Below are positions 20,416 through 28,247 of a DNA stretch of 64,000 nucleotides, one piece after another. The stretch comes from Streptosporangiaceae bacterium NEAU-GS5 (lineage in GTDB: Bacteria > Actinomycetota > Actinomycetes > Streptosporangiales > Streptosporangiaceae). Both the position numbers and the translations under genes were made by a program. Location of the stretch: contig JAGFNW010000031.1 in NCBI GenBank assembly GCA_017592665.1, positions 1 to 64,000 of the forward strand, read 5' to 3'. Numbering within the stretch: position 1 is the first letter of the stretch; every line of letters begins with the position of its first letter. A model generated the notes under the pieces. That model searched no databases. It was given only the letters and a program-made list of their open reading frames with translations, and was not told where the DNA came from.

Positions 20416-21240
20416 ATGGGCACGCTGGACGGCAAGATCGCGCTCGTGTCAGGATCCGGGCGCGGCATCGGGCGCGCCATCGCGCTCAAGCTCGCCGGTC
20501 AGGGGGCTCAGGTCGTGGTCAACGGCCTCGACCCGGAGCGTGCCGAGGAGACGGTGCGCCTGATCAAGTCGGCGGGCGGCGACGCGGTCGCGGTGATCGG
20601 CAGCGTGACCGACGACGGTTTCGCCGAGCGGTTCGTGCAGACGGCCGTCGACACCTTCGGCGGGGTGGACATCGTGGTCAACAACGCCGGCCACACCTGG
20701 GACGGCGTGATCCAGAAGATGACCGACGAGCAGTGGGACGTGATTCTCGACGTTCATCTGAGAGCGCCCTTCCGCATCCTGCGGGCCGTGCAGCCCGTCA
20801 TGAGCAGCCGCGCCAAGCAGGAGCGCGCCCGTGGCGTCCGCGTCCACCGCAAGGTCGTGAACATCTCCTCCGTCACCGGCGTGGGCGGCAACGCCGGGCA
20901 GGTCAACTACGCCGCCGCCAAGGCCGGCCTCGGCGGGCTGACCAAGACCCTGGCCAAGGAATGGGCCAGATATCAGGTGAACGTCAACACGGTCGCATTC
21001 GGCTACATCCAGACGCGGCTCACGGCAGCCACGGCCGATGCCAACTCGACGATCAACGTCAACGGACGGGAGATCAGGGTCGGCGTCAACCCCGACTTCA
21101 TGGCCAGGCTCGAGCACCTGATCCCGCTCGGCCGGATGGGCACGCCGGAGGAGGCCGCCGGCGCCGTCTACCTGCTGTGCACCCCCGACTCCGACTACAT
21201 CACCGGCGAAGTCCTCGTCTGCGGCGGCGGCTACATCTGA
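20416..21240 (+). CDS. Short-chain dehydrogenase/reductase (FabG-like)
   Basis: A 274-residue classical SDR. It has the cofactor loop GSGRGIGRA (residues 13-21), the NNAG motif, the catalytic serine in NISSVTG, and the YAAAK catalytic pair. It resembles 3-oxoacyl-ACP reductases, with an unusual insertion before the active serine (SSRAKQERARGVRVHRK). GAAAGGA precedes the ATG. Its position directly after the cluster regulator suggests that it could modify a fatty acyl starter or an amino-acid side chain of the peptide, but it could equally mark the cluster edge. Confidence 0.9.
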   Translation: MGTLDGKIALVSGSGRGIGRAIALKLAGQGAQVVVNGLDPERAEETVRLIKSAGGDAVAVIGSVTDDGFAERFVQTAVDTFGGVDIVVNNAGHTWDGVIQKMTDEQWDVILDVHLRAPFRILRAVQPVMSSRAKQERARGVRVHRKVVNISSVTGVGGNAGQVNYAAAKAGLGGLTKTLAKEWARYQVNVNTVAFGYIQTRLTAATADANSTINVNGREIRVGVNPDFMARLEHLIPLGRMGTPEEAAGAVYLLCTPDSDYITGEVLVCGGGYI

Positions 21241-21308
21241 TCATCCGGTCGATGCAGGAATTCCGGGATGCGATTATCAAGGGATAACCGAACCGCCCGG
21301 GATATCGT

Positions 21309-24300
21309 GTGGCGGTGGGCTGGCGTGAAGAAATCGTCACAGCGCTCGATGAATGGATCGCCGCCGAAGGAGGTGCCGGCGGTCAGCCCCGATGGAGACG
21401 CATCGGCCGTGCCGTTCGCACGGGAAACGGCCTGTTCACCGTGGATGTTCGCGGCAACGAGCTCAATCCCGACCAGCTGGAGAATCTGCGGCTGGCGGGT
21501 CCCGACGCGAACGGCGCCGCCGAGGGATTCGCGGTGCTCGATGTTTCGCAAAGCGGTTCGACATTGACAGTCCGGGTCGCCGAATTCGCCGATCCGGCCG
21601 AGCCGTATTTATGGTTTCTCCGCCAGCCGACCGCCTTTCTGGTGGAAGCGCTGAAAGAAGGCCTGGCCTCTCTTGGTGAAAGTCCGCTGGGCGGCCTGCT
21701 GGCCGAGGGCCGGCCGCGCGGCAGGCTTTCGGACGCGTCGCCACCGCCCGGAATGTATCCCGAGCAGGAGCGGGCCTATCGCGCCTGCCTGGGGTCCGGC
21801 GTGTGGCTCGTGTGGGGACCTCCAGGCACCGGCAAGACCACGGTCTTGAGAAGGGCGATCGCCGCGCTGATCGACCGCAGCGAGCGAGTACTGCTGGTGT
21901 CGGCGACCAACATCGCCGTGGACAACGCGCTACTGGGCGTGCTCAGAGACGGTAGGCGCGCGCCCGGCGCCGTCGTTCGTGTGGGACCGCCCCAGCTGCG
22001 TGAGGTCGCTGAGAACGCCGACGTGTCGCTGCCCCTGCTGATCCGCGTCAGGCTCGGCGAAGTGGAGGGCAGACGCCGCGATCTGTCGACCCGGCTGCTG
22101 AACATTCAGGAACGGGCTCACCGGTCCGCGGAACTCGACGCGGCGCTCCAGGGGTTCGACTCGACCGCGTACGAGCGGGCACGCCGGCTGTTGGGGACAC
22201 CCGGCCACGACACACGAACGTGTGAGGCGGTCGTGGCCGAGAGCGCGGCGCGGTTGGAATCCCTCTCCGCGTCGTCGGCGACGGCGGACGACGAGCTGGG
22301 GCAGGCCCGTCAGGCGTTCGCGCTCACTGAGCCCGATCGGCGGCTCTGGGAGCGGATCGACGAGCTGTCGGCCGAGGCCGACCAGGTCGACCACGCCGTG
22401 ATGCAGGAGGAGGTGACCGCGCTGGTCGCCCGGGCCGAACTTGCGAGAGCGGTGGACGACGTGGCGGCCTTGGAGTCGCGCACGGGGCTCGCGAAGGTCC
22501 GCTCCCGGCGCGCTCTGACCGCCGCCAGGCAGATCGCCGAGGACGCGCGCGTGCGACAGGACGCACAGGACAGGCGCGCGGCGTCCGCACGTGTCCTGGC
22601 CGAGCGGAACCATCGCCGCATCGAGGCCAAGGTTAGGGCGCTCGCGGGGCGCGCCACCCATGGGCGTACCGAAATAGACGACGCCCGGCGCACGCTGGCG
22701 ACCGCCGACGAGCGGGCCAGGACGCTGGCCGCCCAGCGCGCGAGCGCGAAATGCGCCCTGGACCGCGCGGAAGAGCTGGCAGAAAGGGTGCGGCAGGCAA
22801 GCGCCCTGGTGGCCATGGCGGATCGGCTCGGGCACCCGGCGATCGCGGCCGAGGCCGCTCGCCTCCGCCCACTGATCGCCAAGGACGCCGCCGAGGCGAA
22901 ACGGCTGGAGCGGCTCTACAAGAAGGTCCACGAAGAGTACGAGCGACTGTCCCGCGATGCCCAGGGCGAGATCATCGACGGGGCCGCACTGGTGGCGACC
23001 ACGCTCGCGCGCTTCCGGACCAACAAGCGGGTCTTCGCCGGCCCCTACGACGTGGTCCTCGTCGACGAGGTCGGCGCCGCCACGCTTCCGGAGGTGCTGC
23101 TGGCCGTGGCGGGCGCTGGCACCACCGCCGTCATGTTCGGCGACTTCATGCAGCTGGGCGCGGTGATCAACCCGAGGCTCCGGGACAGCTCCAGATCGGA
23201 CGTCCGGCGTTGGCTGATCCCCGACGTCTTCCGGCACTGTGGCATCGACGATCCCACCAGCGCGCGTGACCATCCGGGTTGCGTCACGCTCGTCACGCAG
23301 AACCGGTTCGGCGCCGCCGTGATGGACCTCGCCAACGCGCTTGCGTACGACGGCACGCTGATGCCCGGCGAGTTGGTCCGGCCGCGCGACGGCGACGACC
23401 CGGAGATCGTGCTGATCGACACAGACAGCATGCACGAACTCGCCTATCCGCACCTCACGGGTCCGGCCCGAGGCTGGTGGCCGGTCGGCATACTGCTTGC
23501 CCGCGCCCTGGTCGAACTGCACGCGGGTTATGGCGAGAGCACGGGGATCGTCACGCCCTATCGGGACCAGGCGGAGGCCACGCTGGAAGCGCTGCGCGAC
23601 ATCGAGAAGGACGGATCGGCGCTGACGGAAGTGGGCACCGCGCACCGCTTCCAGGGCCGCGAGTTCCCCGTCGTGGTCTTCGACACAGTTGAAGGGCAGC
23701 AGGGACGCCCCCTGTGGATGGCGGCCGCCGGACGCGGCGCGGGCGCCTGGGCCTATGAGGGACTGCGGCTGTTCAACGTGGCGGTCACTCGCGTCAAAGC
23801 CCGTCTGTACATCATCGCCAGTGGCGAGCGGATCAGGAACGCCGCCCCGGGCACCGCCTTCGGGCATGTCCGGGCGCTGTACCGGGCGGGACGAGTGCGG
23901 CGAGTCGAGGCGGCGGCTCTGGTCACGCCACCGAGCGCCGCGGAGGCCGAGCTGCCCCTCGGCCCATTCGGCGCCGCTCTCAGGGAAGTGCTCGCCCGGC
24001 ACGTCGAGGTCACCGACGTCTACGACGAGAAGGACTTCTTCACCGCCTTCGCCGCCGCGGTGCGCCATGCCCGACATTCGCTCTGGATCTGGACGCCGTG
24101 GGTGGCCACGCGAGTTCTGGCCCTCCTGCCCGAACTGGCCGCGGCGGCGCGCCGGAACGTACGGATCACGGTTTTCATTCGAGACCCCACCGACCAGCTG
24201 CAGCAGAGGAACGCCGAGCTGATCGGGCGGCTGCGCCAGGTTGTGCAGACGGTCGTACCCATTCATGACATGCACCAGAAGATCGTGGTGGTCGACGACG

Positions 24301-24566
24301 GGCTCGTCATGATCGGCAGTCTGAACAGCCTGTCGCAGAGCAGGACGCGGGAGGTCATGCTGACCATGCGCGGCGGTCATTTCGCCCGGCGCATCCTGGA
24401 GCACGAGCACGCCAAAACCTTCGCGGCTCCCCCGCCCTGCCCGAAGTGCGGTCGGCGTGACATCGAAATCCGGCGCGGAAAGAACGGCTGGTATTGGCGC
24501 TGCTACAACGCCGCGTGCCCGGCACGCTCGGGGAGCAAGGCGTGGAAGCAGGACATCGCCCTATAG
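21309..24566 (+). CDS. SF1 helicase-PLD nuclease-zinc ribbon fusion, Mokosh type II-like anti-phage protein
   Basis: A 1085-residue protein from GTG 21309. Residues 169-177 hold Walker A (GPPGTGKTT). A long charged, coiled-coil insertion spans about 255-550. VVLVDEV near 582 is Walker B. Helicase motifs continue with TQNRFG, VTPYRDQ, GTAHRFQGRE near 776 and LFNVAVTR near 821 (DNA2/Upf1-like AAA_11/AAA_12). A phospholipase-D nuclease follows with HQKIVVVDDG and GSLN at about 988-1005, then a CPKC...C-x4-C zinc ribbon from 1043. Mokosh type II systems consist of one protein with such a helicase and a PLD domain. It stands alone after the NRPS cluster. Naming rests on domain order only. Confidence 0.75.
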   Translation: MAVGWREEIVTALDEWIAAEGGAGGQPRWRRIGRAVRTGNGLFTVDVRGNELNPDQLENLRLAGPDANGAAEGFAVLDVSQSGSTLTVRVAEFADPAEPYLWFLRQPTAFLVEALKEGLASLGESPLGGLLAEGRPRGRLSDASPPPGMYPEQERAYRACLGSGVWLVWGPPGTGKTTVLRRAIAALIDRSERVLLVSATNIAVDNALLGVLRDGRRAPGAVVRVGPPQLREVAENADVSLPLLIRVRLGEVEGRRRDLSTRLLNIQERAHRSAELDAALQGFDSTAYERARRLLGTPGHDTRTCEAVVAESAARLESLSASSATADDELGQARQAFALTEPDRRLWERIDELSAEADQVDHAVMQEEVTALVARAELARAVDDVAALESRTGLAKVRSRRALTAARQIAEDARVRQDAQDRRAASARVLAERNHRRIEAKVRALAGRATHGRTEIDDARRTLATADERARTLAAQRASAKCALDRAEELAERVRQASALVAMADRLGHPAIAAEAARLRPLIAKDAAEAKRLERLYKKVHEEYERLSRDAQGEIIDGAALVATTLARFRTNKRVFAGPYDVVLVDEVGAATLPEVLLAVAGAGTTAVMFGDFMQLGAVINPRLRDSSRSDVRRWLIPDVFRHCGIDDPTSARDHPGCVTLVTQNRFGAAVMDLANALAYDGTLMPGELVRPRDGDDPEIVLIDTDSMHELAYPHLTGPARGWWPVGILLARALVELHAGYGESTGIVTPYRDQAEATLEALRDIEKDGSALTEVGTAHRFQGREFPVVVFDTVEGQQGRPLWMAAAGRGAGAWAYEGLRLFNVAVTRVKARLYIIASGERIRNAAPGTAFGHVRALYRAGRVRRVEAAALVTPPSAAEAELPLGPFGAALREVLARHVEVTDVYDEKDFFTAFAAAVRHARHSLWIWTPWVATRVLALLPELAAAARRNVRITVFIRDPTDQLQQRNAELIGRLRQVVQTVVPIHDMHQKIVVVDDGLVMIGSLNSLSQSRTREVMLTMRGGHFARRILEHEHAKTFAAPPPCPKCGRRDIEIRRGKNGWYWRCYNAACPARSGSKAWKQDIAL

Positions 24567-24613
24567 GGATGGAAGGTGGAGCTGGGGCTCGGCTCAGTGT
24601 CGTACCGACTGTC

Positions 24614-24619
24614 TAGGAT
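24614..24619 (+). promoter_or_regulatory. -10 box (TAGGAT) of a leaderless transcript
   Basis: TAGGAT ends 7 nt before the GTG at 24627, so the expected transcription start coincides with the start codon. No Shine-Dalgarno is present. No convincing -35 element is visible. Confidence 0.6.
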
Positions 24620-24626
24620 CGCTGGC

Positions 24627-25760
24627 GTGGAGCTCGGGTGGAGGGACGTGTGCGGGCGGCGGCTGCGCCGGCATGGGCTGACGGCGCGGTGGATGCCGGC
24701 GAGCCCGGCTGAAGCCGCCGCGGCCATGTGCGGTGCGCATGCGCAGATCCTGTCGGCCGCCGAGCTGTCGATCGGGCTACGGGTGGGCGGCGTGGCGCGC
24801 ACCGGCGTGCGGGCGGCGATGTGGTCGGAGCACAGCCTGGTCAAGACGTTCGGCCCGCGCGGGACCATCCACCTCCTGCCCGCCTCCGAGCTGGCATTGT
24901 GGTGCGGCGCGCTGAGCGCGCTGCCGGCCCAGCCGCGTCCGCCGGAGATCCGGCTGACCCCGGAGCAGACCGATGAACTCGTCGCGGCCATCGGCGTGAT
25001 CTTGGCGGACGCCGAGCTCACGGTCGACGAGCTGACCGAGGCGCTGGCCGACCGGGTCGGCTCGTGGGCCGTGGACCCGGTCATGCCGGCCTTTCAGACC
25101 ATGTGGCCACGATGGCGGCAGATGACCGAGATCGCCGCTCACCGCGGTGTCCTGTGCTTCGGGCCGAACAAGGGCCGCAAGGTCACCTACACCAGCCCGG
25201 CCCGATGGCTGCCCGGCTTCACCCCCGCGCCCTCATCCGATGCGACCCGCTGGCTGGTGCGGCGTTACCTGCACTCCTACGGACCGTCCACCCCCCGGCA
25301 CTTCGCCCGCTGGCTTGCCACCACGCCCGCCTGGGCGCAGACCCGCTTCGATGCGCATGATCTTGCCGAGGTCTCCTTCGAAGGGACCCGTGCCTGGGTC
25401 AACGAGGGCGACACGGAGCCGGGAGATCCCGCCGAGGGCGTGGTGCTGCTGCCCCACTTCGACGCGTTCGCGGTGGGATCCCAGCCCCGCGAGTCACTGT
25501 TCCCCGGCGCGGCCTGGGATCGCGCGCTCGCCCGAGGCCAGGCCGGCAACTACCCCGTGGTGCTCGTCGACGGCGCGGTCGCGGGCGTCTGGCACCTGAA
25601 GACGACCAGCCGCAAGGTCGCCGTCACCGTCGAGCCGCTGCGGCCCCTGACGCCCCGGCACCGCGCGCAGCTGGATGAGCTTGTCGAACGAATCGGCGGC
25701 ATCGTGGAGGCCCAGCCATCCCTGACCATCGGCCCGATCACTGTGGGCGCCCACGCCTAG
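24627..25760 (+). CDS. AlkZ-like winged-helix DNA glycosylase (HTH_42 family)
   Basis: A 377-residue protein of the winged-helix HTH_42 superfamily that includes AlkZ and YcaQ, glycosylases which excise bulky alkyl adducts or interstrand crosslinks from DNA. The N-terminal region (AAAAMCGAHAQILSAAEL) aligns with the catalytic Q-x-Q segment of AlkZ. Here it reads H38-A39-Q40, a histidine variant. The C-terminal FDAFAVGSQPRESLFPG and TSRKVAVTVEPL are family-typical. I choose GTG 24627 over GTG 24576 because a TAGGAT box sits 7 nt upstream. Cluster-encoded members can confer self-resistance to genotoxins, but no alkylator pathway is visible here. Confidence 0.85.
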   Translation: MELGWRDVCGRRLRRHGLTARWMPASPAEAAAAMCGAHAQILSAAELSIGLRVGGVARTGVRAAMWSEHSLVKTFGPRGTIHLLPASELALWCGALSALPAQPRPPEIRLTPEQTDELVAAIGVILADAELTVDELTEALADRVGSWAVDPVMPAFQTMWPRWRQMTEIAAHRGVLCFGPNKGRKVTYTSPARWLPGFTPAPSSDATRWLVRRYLHSYGPSTPRHFARWLATTPAWAQTRFDAHDLAEVSFEGTRAWVNEGDTEPGDPAEGVVLLPHFDAFAVGSQPRESLFPGAAWDRALARGQAGNYPVVLVDGAVAGVWHLKTTSRKVAVTVEPLRPLTPRHRAQLDELVERIGGIVEAQPSLTIGPITVGAHA

Positions 25761-25784
25761 CCCCTGGGTGGCGCCACACGACGG

Positions 25785-28106
25785 CTACCGGCGGGCAGGG
25801 TCGCCGTAGATGACGCCACGGCCGTTCGTGCCCAGGTAGACGCGGCCGTAGATCCTCGGGTCGCCGGTCAGCGCCTCGCCCATGTTGGCGTACTGGTGCT
25901 TGTCGTCGTTGATCCTGGTCCACGAGCGGCCGGCGTTGTCCGAGCGGAACAGGCCGCGGATCCCGCCGATCTTCCCGACCACGTAGACGGCCTGGTAGGA
26001 GCATCCGGGGGCGGCCTTTCCGAAGCCGACGTTCTCAGCGGCGGCGACGTTGGACAGCCGCGTGAAGCTCGCGCCGCCGTTGGTGGAGTGCCACAGGCCG
26101 TAAGTGCCGTCGGGAGCGTACACACCGGTCGAGGGGGCCCCGCCGACCAGCCAGATGTCACCGGCCCTGCCCGGCACGGCCTTGAACCTCACCCTCGGCG
26201 CGTTCGCGCCCTCGACGCCCCAGTCGGAACCGCCGGACGGCAGGCCGGTCGCCGCCGCCATCGTGAAGGACGCGCCGCCGTCCGTGCTCACGTAGAACTT
26301 GCCCGCCGCGTACGCGTAGAACGTCCCGGCCGTCGCGCGGTCCGACTTCACCTGCGCCCCGCTGGGAACGCCGTTCGAGGCCGTCCACGTCGCGCCGCCG
26401 TCAGTGGAGCGGCTGACGGCGGACCCGGTCGGGGCCCAGACGATCGAGGCCGCGTCGGCGGAGATGGCGACGTTGCCGCCCGCCGTGAGGCCGGACGGCT
26501 CAGTGGCGGCCTGCGTCCAGGTGGCGCCGCCGTCGGTGGACAGTCCGAGGTGGGTGACGCCGGCCGTGCCGCTGTCGCCGACGCGGACGATCGTGGCGGG
26601 GCTGCGCTCGGCGTAGTCCATCGACCTGGTGGTGGTCAGGTTGGGAGTCTGGTACATCAGGGTGGCCTTGCCGAAGTCGTTGTGCACGAAGCCGCCGATG
26701 TCGCCGACCGCCGACAACAGGTGCGCGCCGCTCGGCGGGCTGATCAGGTCGAGTACGGCCGTCTCCTCGAGCCCACCAATGACCGGCTTGATACTGATAT
26801 TTGTGCCGCTGTCCCAGTTCGTCAGGTCGGACGATCCGAAGAGAGTCGCGCCGGTGCCGTAGAGGAGACGATCGGAGTCGAACGGGTCGATCTCCATGGC
26901 CTGGGTCATCCAGCCCAGCTTGGGAGCGATCTCCGGAAGCGCGGGGGTCGCGCCGAAGCTCAGCCACGGTGTCTCGCTGATGTCCTGGGTGTAGTGCAGG
27001 ACGCGGTTCGGGTAGTCGCCCCAGTCCCAGATCCGGCTCCACGTCGCGCCGCTGTCGGTGCTGCGGAAGATGATGATGTCCGGCCACCAGGCCACCTGGG
27101 ACGACACCATGATGGTCGTCGGGTGCCTGCGGTCGATGGTCAGGCCGCTGAAGCCGTAATACGGGTTGAGGTCAGGGCTGATGTTCGTCCACTCGCCGGT
27201 GGCCGTGGCGTAGCGCCACACCTGGCCGTTTCCGCCGGTGTATGGTCCGCCCGTGTCGCTGGTCGCGAGATACAGGTAGCCGTTGACGGCGTCGAGCACG
27301 CCCTTCTGCGGGACGAACCCGGTCGGCTGGCCCTCGACCCGCGACCACGTCGCCCCGGCGTCCGTCGACTTGTAGAGGATGTTGTCCTTGTCCGCGACGC
27401 CCGCGTAAATGGTCTGCGTGGCGTGCCCGCGCGAGCCCGTCCGTGGGTCGAACGTGATCCACGGGATGCCCTCGGTCATCAGGTTGTAGTTGAACGTGGT
27501 GTCGTTCGGGTCCTCGGCGAAGTTGCCGAGGTTCGGGAAGCTCGTCACCTTTGCCCAGGTGACGCCGTAGTCGGTGCTGCGCCACAGGCCGTTGGCGTTG
27601 GCCGTGCCGTAGAAGAGGACGCTGTCCTTGTTGGGGTCGATGACCAGGCGTTCGCCCATCCCCCGGCCCGGCATGTTGCCGCTGCCCTTGAAGGGCAGTT
27701 CGGTCGCCTTCCACGTCGCGCCGTAGTCGGTGGAGCGCAGGATCGCGCCGTTGTGCGGATCCCAGTCATTGGTGTACATGCCGGTCGCGACGTACACACG
27801 GTTGGGCTGGAGCGGGTCGGTGGCTACGCTGACGCCGCCCACCCAGGACCACTTGTCCCAGCCGATCGAGTCGAGCAGGGGCAGCCACTTCGTCCCGCTC
27901 CAGCGGTAGACGCCGCCGATGTCGGTGCGGGCGTAGACCAGGTTCCTCTTGGTCTGGTTGTAGACGATGCCGGTGATGAACCCGCCACCGCCGATCTTCA
28001 CGTTCTGGAACGCGTAGGGCTGGGACGGGGCCGCCATCGCCGGCGCCGCGGGAAGCACGGGAAGTAAGAGCACGAGCGCCACCGCGGGCAGCAGCCTTCT
28101 GATCAC
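25785..28106 (-). CDS. Secreted GH74 xyloglucanase
   Basis: A 773-residue secreted glycoside hydrolase of family 74, made of two seven-bladed propellers built from BNR/sialidase-like repeats (many STDxGATW and STDGGATW blades). GH74 enzymes cleave the beta-1,4-glucan backbone of plant xyloglucan. The two catalytic aspartates are recognisable in YARTDIGGVYRW near the N terminus and SAVGDIGGF near the middle. The signal peptide covers about residues 1-28 and ends APAMA. Start is GTG 28106, behind GGAGG at 7 nt. No carbohydrate-binding module or LPXTG motif is seen. Convergent with the AlkZ-like gene. Confidence 0.92.
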   Translation of the reverse strand: MIRRLLPAVALVLLLPVLPAAPAMAAPSQPYAFQNVKIGGGGFITGIVYNQTKRNLVYARTDIGGVYRWSGTKWLPLLDSIGWDKWSWVGGVSVATDPLQPNRVYVATGMYTNDWDPHNGAILRSTDYGATWKATELPFKGSGNMPGRGMGERLVIDPNKDSVLFYGTANANGLWRSTDYGVTWAKVTSFPNLGNFAEDPNDTTFNYNLMTEGIPWITFDPRTGSRGHATQTIYAGVADKDNILYKSTDAGATWSRVEGQPTGFVPQKGVLDAVNGYLYLATSDTGGPYTGGNGQVWRYATATGEWTNISPDLNPYYGFSGLTIDRRHPTTIMVSSQVAWWPDIIIFRSTDSGATWSRIWDWGDYPNRVLHYTQDISETPWLSFGATPALPEIAPKLGWMTQAMEIDPFDSDRLLYGTGATLFGSSDLTNWDSGTNISIKPVIGGLEETAVLDLISPPSGAHLLSAVGDIGGFVHNDFGKATLMYQTPNLTTTRSMDYAERSPATIVRVGDSGTAGVTHLGLSTDGGATWTQAATEPSGLTAGGNVAISADAASIVWAPTGSAVSRSTDGGATWTASNGVPSGAQVKSDRATAGTFYAYAAGKFYVSTDGGASFTMAAATGLPSGGSDWGVEGANAPRVRFKAVPGRAGDIWLVGGAPSTGVYAPDGTYGLWHSTNGGASFTRLSNVAAAENVGFGKAAPGCSYQAVYVVGKIGGIRGLFRSDNAGRSWTRINDDKHQYANMGEALTGDPRIYGRVYLGTNGRGVIYGDPARR

Positions 28107-28182
28107 GATTCGGTCCTCCGGGTCGGCAGAGGTGCGCAAGAAGATCAGTCCTGGGTCGCCGCAGACCCGCGACGGCATAGTT

Positions 28183-28211
28183 AGTTTGCTTACCATCCGA
28201 ACAAACGTCAA
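28183..28211 (-). promoter_or_regulatory. Promoter with overlapping inverted repeat upstream of the GH74 gene
   Basis: On the minus strand TTGACG (28211-28206) and CAAACT (28188-28183) are separated by 17 nt, a good housekeeping-type promoter about 80 nt before the GH74 start. An inverted repeat GTTTG-N13-CAAAC (28184-28206) covers the spacer and -10 region, which would suit a repressor responding to plant polysaccharide. Confidence 0.5.
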
Positions 28212-28247
28212 TGCCTCAGCCCGGGCAGCCGACCCGCGAGGTGCTGC

